Source of the DNA: DAIDKA01 sp963726995
Lineage (GTDB): Bacteria; Pseudomonadota; Gammaproteobacteria; Steroidobacterales; Steroidobacteraceae
Assembly (NCBI GenBank): GCA_963726995.1
Contig: CAVSEP010000004.1
Location: 310,001 to 374,000, forward strand
Direction of reading: 5' to 3'
Length of the DNA stretch: 64,000 nucleotides
In this document: piece after piece, positions 25,266 through 34,099 of the stretch
Layout: the number at the start of each line of letters is the position of its first letter
Position numbering within the stretch: position 1 is the first letter of the stretch
The notes under the pieces: model-generated
Told to the model about the DNA's origin: nothing
The model's input: the letters and a program-made list of their open reading frames with translations, nothing else
Database searches by the model: none
Translations under genes and position numbers: made by a program

Positions 25266-26480
25266 TTATCGCACCGCGCCTGGCACCTGAGTCACTGCGA
25301 CGCGCGCGTTATCACGCAGGGCATCGCTCGGATAGACGACCACGCGGTCACCCTCATTGAGTCCGGACAGCACTTCGGCATCGCGGTCATTGCGATGGCC
25401 GACGCTCACCTGCACCAGGCGTGCGCGGTGCTCCGGGCTGATGAGATACACCTGCCAGCGCTCCCCGGCACGAAACAGCGCGCCAGTGGGAACCGTCAAC
25501 GCCTTGTCTGCTCCGTACACCTGGATCTGGGCATCCAGTCGATAGCCTTCACCGAGCGTTTCCCAGTCCTTGCGGGGCGAGACGATGTCCACCAATACGT
25601 TGACGCGTTGCTCCTCGACACCCAGTGCTGACACCTTAGTAAAGCCCCAGGGTTCGACGCGCCGCACACGTCCGTTCAACGGCGCGGGACCGCCCCAATT
25701 GATGAGCCGGACTGAAGCGCCCGCGACCACTGGAGGAGCCTCGGTGGTCAGTAGTTCGATCAAGACCTCCAAATTGAGGGGCTCCCCTAATTCAAGCAGT
25801 GGTGTACCGACGCTTACCGTTCCCGCGCTCTTTTGCTGCACTCGCAAGACGCGCCCGGCGACCGGCGCAATCACCAGCCACACCGCACCGCTGTCCGCGG
25901 CGGGGGCCCGGGCGCGTGCCAGGGCCGCCACCGCGATGTCGATCTCGTGCAGCGCGACGTGCGCGTCCGCCCGCGAAGTCTCCAGCTCCTGGGTGGCTAT
26001 GGCCAGTGCCAGTTCATCGGCCTCGAGCTTGGACACCGCAATCAGATGGCTGGTGGCGAGCTGGCGGCTGCGTTCGGCGTCACGCCGGGCCTGCGTCACG
26101 GCAACCGCGCTACGCGCGACGCGTGCATCTGCAGCTTCCTTGGCGGCGCGCGCCGCCTCTACGCGACGGCGCAGTTCCAGCTCGGTGCGATTGTCGAGCA
26201 GCGCCGGTAACACCGGATGTAAACGAGCGAGCAGGGTGCCGCTCGCCACATCATCTCCCTCTCGCAGCGTGATCCGCTCAAGTTCACCGTTGAGTGGCGC
26301 CGTCACTGCGTAGTGATCCCGGATCCGGGTCTTCGCCTGTTCGTCGACAGTCTGTTCAAACGGGCCGCGCCGCACCACTGCGCTCTCCACGCTGATCGGT
26401 GCGGGAACGAGCGCCCAGGCGATCAAGGCGCCCAGCAGGAGCAGGGCCAGACCGATCCATACCAATTGACGGCGACTCAT
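25266..26480 (-). CDS. HlyD-family periplasmic adaptor of ABC exporter
   Basis: This 404-aa membrane fusion protein has one N-terminal transmembrane helix (LVWIGLALLLLGALIAWALV). A barrel-sandwich/lipoyl half-motif comes next (DHYAVTAPLNGELERITLRE, GDDVASGTLLARL). An alpha-helical hairpin covers about 90-180, then the second lipoyl half (VIAPVAGRVLRVQQKSAGTV) and beta-barrel domains follow. It connects an inner-membrane exporter to the outer membrane or periplasm. It is the third gene of a minus-strand operon after the ATPase and FtsX permease, 3 bases downstream of the latter. The cargo is unknown. Confidence 0.88.
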   Translation of the reverse strand: MSRRQLVWIGLALLLLGALIAWALVPAPISVESAVVRRGPFEQTVDEQAKTRIRDHYAVTAPLNGELERITLREGDDVASGTLLARLHPVLPALLDNRTELELRRRVEAARAAKEAADARVARSAVAVTQARRDAERSRQLATSHLIAVSKLEADELALAIATQELETSRADAHVALHEIDIAVAALARARAPAADSGAVWLVIAPVAGRVLRVQQKSAGTVSVGTPLLELGEPLNLEVLIELLTTEAPPVVAGASVRLINWGGPAPLNGRVRRVEPWGFTKVSALGVEEQRVNVLVDIVSPRKDWETLGEGYRLDAQIQVYGADKALTVPTGALFRAGERWQVYLISPEHRARLVQVSVGHRNDRDAEVLSGLNEGDRVVVYPSDALRDNARVAVTQVPGAVR

Positions 26481-26483
26481 GCG

Positions 26484-28844
26484 TTACTCCCGCGTCTTCA
26501 GGGCGCTGACCAGATCCAGGGCATCGATCCGGCGCCTCACAATCAGCGCACTCAACAGTCCGGAGGCCAGGATCGCGACGATCGCGATGGCATAGGTCTT
26601 TGGCGCAATGATCACCGGAATGCGAAAGGTATCGCTGTGCATGGCATCGGTCAGAAACAATGCGAGTCCGTAGCCCAGCCAAAGCCCGAGCGGAATCCCC
26701 ACCGCCACTTCCAGCGCGAGTTCCCCGAGCAGAAAGCTGGAGACTTCGCCGCGCCTGAATCCCAGCACCCGTAGGCTTGCGAGTTCCCAGGCACGCTCCG
26801 CGAGGGCAATGCGCGCGCTGTTGTAGACGACGCCCACGGCAATGGTTGCGGCGAAGATGGTAAAGATGGAGGTGAATACCAGGACATTGCGCGCGGAAGT
26901 TTCGCGGAAGCTCTGCAGCGAATTGGTCTTGATCGCAATCGTGGCGATCCCCGGGGTCTGCTTAATACGCGAAAAGAGCGCCTGGCTCTGTCTGGGATCC
27001 AGCCGGATATCCATTGCCGAGATGGCATCGGCCTCCCCCATGAGGCGATTGAGGGCGGTGCGATTCATGTACCCCACCAGGGCGAAGAGATCCTTGACCA
27101 CCCCTTCCACTCGAACGTCGCTCTGGATGCGGCTTCCCTCCAGCGCCTCGACACGCACGAAGTCGCCCGCCCGAACGTTCAGTCGCTCCGCCAGGCGACT
27201 GGATAACAGGATTCCGGTCGATGGGATCTGCACCGGCCGACCTGCCTCATCCAGGGTCCGCCGCAGCGCCGAACCGGCGTTCAACCCCAAAATGGCCGTC
27301 CGAAAGACATGGGGGCCAGCGCGCAGCTGCACGGCGACACTGCGGTAGGGTTCGGCCTGCATGACACCCGGTAAGCGCTCGATCTCGTAGCGCGTGGCCG
27401 CCATGCGCGGGTTCACCAGTGCGACCACGGCGTCGCTGCGCTCCACGGCATTGAATTGAATATCGACCATGTAGTTGATCGCATCCCACCAGAATGTTCC
27501 TGAGACGATCAGCGCCACGGAGGCGGCGATGCCAACGGCGGCCAGGAGCGAGCGCACGGGCCGCCGCTCGAGGTTGCGCAGAACCATGCGTGCGGACATC
27601 GGTAGCCAGCCTGCCACGCCCAGCCGCTCCAGCAGCAGGCGTCGATACCGGGGTGGTGAGGGCGGCCGCATCGCCTGGGCCGGAGAGAGCCGCACGACGT
27701 TGCGAATGGCGAGCAGCGCCCCGCCGACCGCCGCCAGCAAGGTGACTCCTGCAGCGATGGCGACCAGCGCCGGCTCCAGACGAAACGGCGCCTCAGGGAA
27801 GTGGAAGAAGGCGCTGTACATTCCGGTCATATATCGGCCGAACCAGGCGCCGACGCCGACGCCCAGCAACAGGCCGCACAGCACCACGATGGCGACAAAC
27901 TGCAGGTAGTGCACGACGATCGCGCCGTTGGCGTACCCGAGGGCCTTGAGGGCGGCGATCTGCTCGCGCTGGACCGCGATTTGCCGGCCGAGCACTACGT
28001 TGAGCAGGAATGCCGCCACCCAGATGAAGATCGCCGGCATCACCGTCCCGAGCACCCGCTGCTGGTTCATTTCCTGGGTGACGATCTTGTGAGAGATCTG
28101 ATCGCGCCGCGCGTAGGCGCCGCGTCCCCCAAAGGGTCGCAACAGCACATCGAGAGTGGCAAGTACGTCGGGCTCGGAGGCGGCCGGTGAGAGGCGCACA
28201 CTCACGTGATTGAACGCATCCTTCAGGTCAAACGCACTCGCGAGGCGCTCCTCGTCCACCCAGAACACCCCGAGTCCCTTGGGATCTGGAAAGGCGCCGC
28301 CCTGCGAGGGATTGATGTATTCCGGGGAGAGGCCGATGCCGACGATGGTGAGCGACTCACGTTTGCCGTTCAGAAGGACCGAAACGGTATCCCCCGGTCT
28401 CAACTGCCGCGCAGCCGCGAAGCCTTCATCGACCAGGGCTTCCAAGCCTGCCGCGCGCTCAATCATACGCCCGCGCCGGATATGAAGGCGGTTGAGGCGC
28501 GGTCCATCGCCCGGAGGCGTGCCCACCAAGCGGGCAATCAAAGGTTCCGCCACGCCCGCGACCATCAATTGGCTCGACGCCTCCACGTTGGCTTCCGCTT
28601 CATCCACGCCGGGAATGTCAGCGATCTGCCGCAGGAGCGACTCCGGGGCGCGCTTGAGGTCGACGAATACGTGCGCGAAGCGCGCCGTCTCATAGAATGT
28701 ATCGCGTGCCCGTTGCAGCGCATGGTAGGTGCCCAGACTGCCGAAGAATCCACCGGTAGCGGAAGCGACCACTAACGCAATGGTGAGCACCTGACCCTTC
28801 ATGGCCAGCAGGTCGCGTCCGAGCTTGCGTTGCAGCATGCTCAC
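26484..28844 (-). CDS. ABC transporter permease with two FtsX domains
   Basis: This 786-aa permease belongs to the MacB/LolC superfamily. The order is an N-terminal helix (residues 18-40), a periplasmic MacB_PCD-like domain, an FtsX domain around 265-390, a central helix, a second periplasmic domain and a second FtsX domain at the C-terminus. This duplicated layout is typical of permeases in devC/LolE-like ABC systems. ATG 28844 overlaps the stop of the ATPase gene (ATGA). The ATPase, permease and HlyD adaptor together form a tripartite exporter or mechanotransmission system. No outer membrane factor gene is nearby. Confidence 0.9.
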   Translation of the reverse strand: MSMLQRKLGRDLLAMKGQVLTIALVVASATGGFFGSLGTYHALQRARDTFYETARFAHVFVDLKRAPESLLRQIADIPGVDEAEANVEASSQLMVAGVAEPLIARLVGTPPGDGPRLNRLHIRRGRMIERAAGLEALVDEGFAAARQLRPGDTVSVLLNGKRESLTIVGIGLSPEYINPSQGGAFPDPKGLGVFWVDEERLASAFDLKDAFNHVSVRLSPAASEPDVLATLDVLLRPFGGRGAYARRDQISHKIVTQEMNQQRVLGTVMPAIFIWVAAFLLNVVLGRQIAVQREQIAALKALGYANGAIVVHYLQFVAIVVLCGLLLGVGVGAWFGRYMTGMYSAFFHFPEAPFRLEPALVAIAAGVTLLAAVGGALLAIRNVVRLSPAQAMRPPSPPRYRRLLLERLGVAGWLPMSARMVLRNLERRPVRSLLAAVGIAASVALIVSGTFWWDAINYMVDIQFNAVERSDAVVALVNPRMAATRYEIERLPGVMQAEPYRSVAVQLRAGPHVFRTAILGLNAGSALRRTLDEAGRPVQIPSTGILLSSRLAERLNVRAGDFVRVEALEGSRIQSDVRVEGVVKDLFALVGYMNRTALNRLMGEADAISAMDIRLDPRQSQALFSRIKQTPGIATIAIKTNSLQSFRETSARNVLVFTSIFTIFAATIAVGVVYNSARIALAERAWELASLRVLGFRRGEVSSFLLGELALEVAVGIPLGLWLGYGLALFLTDAMHSDTFRIPVIIAPKTYAIAIVAILASGLLSALIVRRRIDALDLVSALKTRE

Positions 28845-29569
28845 CAGGTGAGCTCCGCCGGGCGCACCTTGGCGGCGTTGCGCTCTTCGGAGGCGATCCT
28901 GCCGTCCATCAGATGCAAGACCCGATCAGCCATGCGTCCGATCACAACATTGTGCGTGATCACGACCGTCGTGGTCCCGAGTTCCGCATTGATGCGCACG
29001 ATTGCCTCGAGCACCAGCCGCCCGGTCTCGTGATCAAGCGCACCGGTGGGCTCATCACAAAGCAAGAGTTCGGGGCGCTTGACGATCGCGCGCGCAATGG
29101 CCACGCGCTGCTGTTCGCCGCCGGAGAGTTGAGAGGGAAAGTGATCGAGTCGGGAAGACAGGCCGACCCAATCGAGCGCCTCCTCAGGACGCATTGGTGA
29201 GACAGCGATCTCCGTCACCAGCGCGACGTTCTCGCGCACTGTGAGGCTTGGGATCAGGTTATAGAACTGAAACACGAAACCGACATGATCGCGCCGGTAC
29301 CGGGTGAGCTCCGCTTCCGATGCGTGGCTCAAGTCGTGATCGCGCCACACCGCGCTGCCACGAGTCGGCGTGTCGAGTCCGCCGAGGATGTTGAGCAGGG
29401 TGGACTTCCCACTTCCGGAGGGGCCCAAGAGCACCACAAACTCCCCCCGATCAATGTCGAGGTCAACACCCGTCAGGGCATGCACGACGACCTCGCCCAT
29501 TACGTAGTCTTTGGCGAGGCCGCGGGCGGTCAGGACCCGCCGGGGTTCAGATGGAAGGATGGCATTCAC
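28841..29569 (-). CDS. ABC transporter ATP-binding protein (MacB/LolD type)
   Basis: This ABC ATPase has about 242 aa from GTG 29569. Walker A is GPSGSGKS, the Q-loop FVFQFYNLIP, the signature LSGGEQQR, Walker B LLLCDEPTGALD and the H-loop TVVITHN. The FNLIP-type Q-loop neighbourhood and the DEPTGALD motif are characteristic of LolD/MacB ATPases that partner FtsX permeases. The frame is open to 29644, but GTG 29569 has GGAG about 10 bases upstream and gives a normal N-terminus. It is the first gene of the ATPase-permease-HlyD operon. Confidence 0.92.
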   Translation of the reverse strand: MNAILPSEPRRVLTARGLAKDYVMGEVVVHALTGVDLDIDRGEFVVLLGPSGSGKSTLLNILGGLDTPTRGSAVWRDHDLSHASEAELTRYRRDHVGFVFQFYNLIPSLTVRENVALVTEIAVSPMRPEEALDWVGLSSRLDHFPSQLSGGEQQRVAIARAIVKRPELLLCDEPTGALDHETGRLVLEAIVRINAELGTTTVVITHNVVIGRMADRVLHLMDGRIASEERNAAKVRPAELTW

Positions 29570-29696
29570 CGATACTGAACTCCGGCCGAACAGTCTTCTT
29601 CGATGCCGCAGCCGACATCGAGGACGAATAATTGAGGAGAGCACTTGATCATGACGCGTCGCGTGCCGGCGGATAGAACATCCGGATCCCTAAAGC

Positions 29697-29942
29697 CTAC
29701 TTGCCCATGGGCGCCTCCGCAGGAGGTCCCTTCATCAATTCAGAGCGACATTCTGTGAAAGGCTTGTCAGAGCGCAGACACGTGGCCATCCGGTCGCGCC
29801 GTTCGGCCATTTTTGCGCGAAGATCCTTGGAGAGCTCAGGCGCTGACGGCGGCGGCGCTGCCTGCGCAAGGGCGAAGCTTGACATTATGCTTGAGGCGGC
29901 TGCTCCCCAGACAAACCCACAGGGCGGCTGTCGTGCAGACAT
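29697..29942 (-). CDS. Small secreted protein with two cysteines
   Basis: This 81-aa product has a likely signal peptide (residues 1-27, ending near FALAQA), a short Pro/Ala linker and a helical segment AKMAERRDRMATCLRSDKPF ending with TECRSEL. GGGAG precedes ATG 29942 by about 9 bases. The pattern MxxCLRSDKPxxECR resembles small periplasmic proteins of unknown function in proteobacteria. Because it is short, its reality rests on the ribosome binding site, the signal peptide and that pattern. Confidence 0.58.
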   Translation of the reverse strand: MSARQPPCGFVWGAAASSIMSSFALAQAAPPPSAPELSKDLRAKMAERRDRMATCLRSDKPFTECRSELMKGPPAEAPMGK

Positions 29943-30142
29943 CTTTCACTTACTCCCATTGCGGAACGGATTCCTCCGATCAAGAATATCGGCCCGAACT
30001 AGACCGGCGTCTGTACGGATACTTACTTACGAGCTGATAAACATGCCGGCATGCCATTGGTGCCTCCTGACCGATGCGCCAGACACACGTAGATCCGCTC
30101 TCAGTGGACACCCGTGCGACAACCTTCGCGACCTCCAGGCAC

Positions 30143-31027
30143 TTAAAGGTGGTTGGAAGCCCTTAAGGCCTCGGCAAGCAGCGAGGTCACGGTGATGGCG
30201 TTACTGGGATGCGCCAGCGTGTCGGTGGAGACGATCCGCGCCGCTGCCGCCGACGTTGTGGCAAACGCGTCCCCTCCGAAGATCGCGTGCACCACCACGC
30301 AGATAGGGGCGGGAAAACCCTGTTTGCGTAATGCGTCGCTGGCGGCGATCAGGGTACGTCCGGAAGAGGCGATATCATCAATGAGGACTGGCTGGCGTCC
30401 GCTATAATGTGCAAGGCGCGGGGCCGCGATCTCGACGGCCCGATCATCCCGCCGCTGCTTCGCGAGGACCGCGTACGGTGCGTGGGCCACAGCCGCAATC
30501 TCCGCCGCCCATTGCTCGCTTTCGGCGTCAGGGCCAATGATCAGCGGCTTGGCCACCTCTCGTGCGATCCATTCGCCGATCAGAGGCGCCGCATGCAGCA
30601 CGACACAAGGAATGTCATAGAGTTCGTTCAAATGTGCGAAACGATGGAGATGCGGATCAACCGTCACTAGACGATCCACGGTTGAGGAAATCAGACGCGC
30701 GAACGTGCGCGACGTGATCGCCTCGCCAACGCGAAAGCGAGCGTCCTGGCGCATATAGCCCAAATAAGGCGCCACGAGGGTGACTTCTGCGGCGCCCAAA
30801 TCCCTGGCAGCGTCAGCCACAAAGGCAAGTGTCAGAAAATGCTGGTCGGCGTTCGGGCAGACTATGTCGACGGGCCGACCCTTCGGGTCGGCGGCGATCC
30901 GTACGTAGCGTTCGGCGTCTGGAAAGCGCCGAAACTCTAGCACGCCAAGTTCGAAGCCTCCCGCGACGGCCAATTTGGCCGAGAAGACTTCGCTTCCGGG
31001 AAGCGGTAGAAGCAGTCGCAAGGTCAC
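30143..31027 (-). CDS. Ribose-phosphate pyrophosphokinase (PRPP synthetase) homologue
   Basis: This 294-aa protein has the two phosphoribosyltransferase-like domains of PRPP synthetases. Visible motifs are LEFRRFPDAERYVRI at the N-terminus, APYLGYMRQDARFRVGEAIT near 85-105, TVDPHLHRF near 125 and the PRPP loop VLIDDIASSGRTL near 215-228. It makes PRPP from ribose 5-phosphate and ATP. The protein is shorter than the housekeeping enzyme (about 315 aa) and resembles the archaeal-like class. It starts at GTG 31027 overlapping the stop of the AMP-phosphorylase-like gene, so the two are coupled. This is probably an accessory copy for nucleotide salvage. Confidence 0.87.
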   Translation of the reverse strand: MTLRLLLPLPGSEVFSAKLAVAGGFELGVLEFRRFPDAERYVRIAADPKGRPVDIVCPNADQHFLTLAFVADAARDLGAAEVTLVAPYLGYMRQDARFRVGEAITSRTFARLISSTVDRLVTVDPHLHRFAHLNELYDIPCVVLHAAPLIGEWIAREVAKPLIIGPDAESEQWAAEIAAVAHAPYAVLAKQRRDDRAVEIAAPRLAHYSGRQPVLIDDIASSGRTLIAASDALRKQGFPAPICVVVHAIFGGDAFATTSAAAARIVSTDTLAHPSNAITVTSLLAEALRASNHL

Positions 31028-32556
31028 GACTCCAGGCTCAGCATGTCGGGATTGGCGGCGGCGTAGTCCAGCGCGTAGGCCAGTTCACCAGGGGCCTCTG
31101 CGTGGACAGTCAATAGAGGATCACCTATTGCGACCTCGTCTCCCAACCGGACATGCATTTCGATTCCAGCCACTTTGTCATCGGGGGCGCCGGCGAGCTT
31201 GGCGAGCCGCGACAGGGTACGGTTGTTCATGGTCATCACACGGCCGGAACGGGTCGCCAAGAGCGGCCGGTTGACGGTGGAACGCGGCGGCTCGCGCAGA
31301 CCGCCCTGGGCTTCGCAGATCCGCTGGAATTTCGCCCAGGCTCGGCCGTCAGCCAGCGTTTGCTCGGCAAGCCGCGTGCCCGCGCCGATGGTGCACCGCC
31401 CCGCGAGCTCAAGCGCCGCGCCTGCGAGCAGGCAGGCCCGGCGGCGTAAATCCTCTGGGGCGTCCGGCGCGCCTCGCAGTACGGCCAGAACGTCGCGCGC
31501 CTCCAGGGCCGGGCCGATTCCGCGCCCCACTGGCTGACCGCCATCGGTGCGCACGCATCGCACCATGAGGCCGCACGACGCCGCCACATTGGTCAGGGCC
31601 TCAGCAATGGCGTCAGCATCTTCGTGTGACCGGACCTTCGCCGTCGTACCGACCGGAATGTCGAGCACCACGTGGGTAGATCCGGCGGCGATCTTCTTTG
31701 ATAGCACCGAGGCGACAAGCTGACCTTCCGTGTCGATGTCCAGCACCCTTTCGACCCGGATTAGCACGTCGTCCGCGGGGCTCAGCCGCACGGCTCCGCC
31801 CCACGCGAGACAACCGCCTTCCTGTTCTACCACGCGGCGCATGGTCGGGAGATCTAGGTCGACGGTAGTCAGCGTTTCCATGGTGTCAGCCGTGCCGGCC
31901 GGCGAGGTGATGGCACGGGAGGAGGTCTTCGGGATAACCAGCCCGTTCGCCGCCACGATGGCCACGATGATTGGAGTGGTGCGGTTCCCTGGCAGCCCGC
32001 CGACGGAATGCTTGTCGGTCACGACTGGCGAATCCCACGTCAGGTGCTCTCCTGCCCGCACCATGGCGCGGGTGAGATGGAGCACCTCGTCCCTATCCAG
32101 GGGCAAAGCCGAGCATGCCGTGAGGAAAGCAGATAGGTGGACATCGGTGTAGCGGCCCGCGGCGACATCGACGATGATCTCACGCATGGCGGCCTCATCG
32201 AGCCGCGTGCCGTACACTCGCCGGCGAACGCTGGACATCGATACGAGAGCCGCCGAGTGTCGCACTTGGATCCGGTCCCCATCCGCGACCCCAAGTCTTG
32301 CCCACGCCGCCTCCGAGAGGCCCGCCTCATGGACCTGCAAGAGATCGCTGCCGGTGATCTGGTAAAGGGTCGCGGTCACCTCTCGACCATGGGCCATCAG
32401 CAGCACCTGTGAGCGCGGCCCGTGCCCCTCCGACTTGCAGACCGGGCTGTCTTCGCGCATCAGCACGATGGCGTCGTGTTGCGACAGCAGACCAAGTCGA
32501 CGGGCGGTCAAGGTGGGCAGAGCCGACTGTTGACCGTTGGTCACGATAGGACCCAC
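31024..32556 (-). CDS. AMP phosphorylase / thymidine phosphorylase family enzyme
   Basis: This 510-aa protein has an N-terminal extension of about 85 residues, then the helical and glycosyltransferase-family-3 domains, and a C-terminal PYNP domain (GAPDDKVAGIEMHVRLGDEV). The phosphate-site signature DKHSVGGLPGNRTTPI matches archaeal AMP phosphorylase, where bacterial thymidine phosphorylases have KHSTGGVGD. The expected reaction is AMP plus phosphate giving adenine and ribose 1,5-bisphosphate, or a related nucleoside phosphorolysis. The start GTG 32556 overlaps the upstream gene by 16 bases. GTG 32544, giving a 4-base overlap, is equally likely. Coupling with PRPP synthetase suggests ribose-phosphate recycling from nucleotides. 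Confidence 0.88.
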   Translation of the reverse strand: MGPIVTNGQQSALPTLTARRLGLLSQHDAIVLMREDSPVCKSEGHGPRSQVLLMAHGREVTATLYQITGSDLLQVHEAGLSEAAWARLGVADGDRIQVRHSAALVSMSSVRRRVYGTRLDEAAMREIIVDVAAGRYTDVHLSAFLTACSALPLDRDEVLHLTRAMVRAGEHLTWDSPVVTDKHSVGGLPGNRTTPIIVAIVAANGLVIPKTSSRAITSPAGTADTMETLTTVDLDLPTMRRVVEQEGGCLAWGGAVRLSPADDVLIRVERVLDIDTEGQLVASVLSKKIAAGSTHVVLDIPVGTTAKVRSHEDADAIAEALTNVAASCGLMVRCVRTDGGQPVGRGIGPALEARDVLAVLRGAPDAPEDLRRRACLLAGAALELAGRCTIGAGTRLAEQTLADGRAWAKFQRICEAQGGLREPPRSTVNRPLLATRSGRVMTMNNRTLSRLAKLAGAPDDKVAGIEMHVRLGDEVAIGDPLLTVHAEAPGELAYALDYAAANPDMLSLES

Positions 32557-33908
32557 TCGTCGCCTTCAGCAGGAACCTCACAGTCCCAACCGAGTTCCTT
32601 CTCAATCCGTTCGTGCAGCGCAGCCGAGGCGCGTCCCTCACCGTGCACAATGAAGGTCTTCTTTGGCGGGCGCCGAAAGCCGCTAAGCCAACGCAGAATT
32701 TCGTTGGCATCGGCGTGAGCAGACAGCATCGATAGGGTTTCGATCTGGGCTCGCACGGGCACCCAGCCCCCGTGAATCTTTATTTCGCGCGCGCCATTCA
32801 GCAGCGCGTCCCCGCGGGTGCCGGCCGCTTGGTATCCAGCGAATAGAAGGGTGTTCTTAGGATCAGGACCGTAGGTCTTGATGTGGTGCAATACGCGTCC
32901 CCCGGTGGCCATGCCGCTGGCCGAAATGATGACTTTCGGCATCTCGTTTTGGCTCAGTGCCTTGGATTCCTCCACGCCCTGCACATAGGTCGCCGAAGCC
33001 ATGGCCGCTTCACATACGTCCGGAGACAGCCGATGATCCAGCGGATGCCGCTTGAGCATGCCGCTCGCATTGATCGCCATCGGGCTGTCCAGATAGATCG
33101 GCGTGAGTGGCAATCGTCCCGCGACTTTCAGCTGCCAGACCAGATACAGAAGCTCCTGCGCACGCCCGACGGCGAACGCCGGGATGATCACCGTTCCGCC
33201 GCGCGCCGCGGTGCGACTTATAACCTCTAGCAAGGCGTCGGCCGGCGCGAGCGCCGGATGCAGACGATCCCCATAGGTCGACTCAACCACTAGATAGTCC
33301 GCTTGGGCCACCGGTGCCGGATCATGCATCAATGAGTCGTCGTAGCGACCGAGGTCGCCGGAGAAGACGATGGTCTGGCCGCCCCAACGCAACTCAGCTA
33401 TGGCAGCGCCCAGTATGTGGCCTGCGCAGTGAAAGACTAGATTGGCATCGTGCCCGAGTTCTGACGGCTGCCTGAACTCCAGTGCCGTGAATTGTCGGAG
33501 GGCGCGAAGGGCGTCCTGCTTGCCGTAAAGCGGCAACGCCGGCTTGTGCTTCGAAAAGCCATGGCGATTGGCGAACTCGGCGTCACCTTCTTGAATCTTG
33601 GCGCTGTCGAGCAACAGGAGCTCACAAAGGTCCGCCGTGGCGGCCGAGCAGACAATCCGACCCCCGAAACCTTCGCGCACCAGCTTCGGGAGATAACCGG
33701 AGTGGTCAAGGTGCGCATGGGTCAGAACCACCGTATCGATAGTTGCCGGATCGACTGGAAAGGCGCTCCAGTTCTTCAGCCGCAACATCTTCAGGCCCTG
33801 GAATAGTCCACAGTCGACAAGAATGCTGCGGCCACCCTCCCGCAGCAGATGCCTCGAACCGGTGACGGTGCCGACCCCGCCAAGAAACGTGAGACTTACC
33901 TTAGGCAT
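32541..33908 (-). CDS. Metallo-beta-lactamase/beta-CASP RNA-processing exonuclease
   Basis: This 455-aa protein is of the CPSF/RNase J-like family. The metal motif is HAHLDHSG near residue 65, then a His in HCAGHILGAA, an Asp in VFSGDLGRYDD and a beta-CASP domain in the middle (FAVGRAQELLY). The RMMBL end carries LSAHADANEILRWL and FIVHGE. Such enzymes cut or degrade RNA with zinc. ATG 33908 has GGGAG in front, and an earlier ATG at 33929 is less likely. It is the first gene of an operon with the AMP-phosphorylase-like and PRPP synthetase genes, which could degrade RNA to nucleotides and recycle the ribose. That joint role is inference. Confidence 0.9.
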   Translation of the reverse strand: MPKVSLTFLGGVGTVTGSRHLLREGGRSILVDCGLFQGLKMLRLKNWSAFPVDPATIDTVVLTHAHLDHSGYLPKLVREGFGGRIVCSAATADLCELLLLDSAKIQEGDAEFANRHGFSKHKPALPLYGKQDALRALRQFTALEFRQPSELGHDANLVFHCAGHILGAAIAELRWGGQTIVFSGDLGRYDDSLMHDPAPVAQADYLVVESTYGDRLHPALAPADALLEVISRTAARGGTVIIPAFAVGRAQELLYLVWQLKVAGRLPLTPIYLDSPMAINASGMLKRHPLDHRLSPDVCEAAMASATYVQGVEESKALSQNEMPKVIISASGMATGGRVLHHIKTYGPDPKNTLLFAGYQAAGTRGDALLNGAREIKIHGGWVPVRAQIETLSMLSAHADANEILRWLSGFRRPPKKTFIVHGEGRASAALHERIEKELGWDCEVPAEGDEWVLS

Positions 33909-34099
33909 GCCACTCCCGGTCGTCTCCAACTTCCGCGCTTGGCACCAATGGCTTCATTGGTCCTTGACCGACCCCATAACGTAGGCGAGCGGATCGACAT
34001 CGTTGCGTTGCTGACTGGCTCGCGCGGCATAAAGAGCAGTCAAGCGGGAGGTTGTGGATGCATTCATTTGCGGACCAGGATAGAAGGTACCCACTCCTC

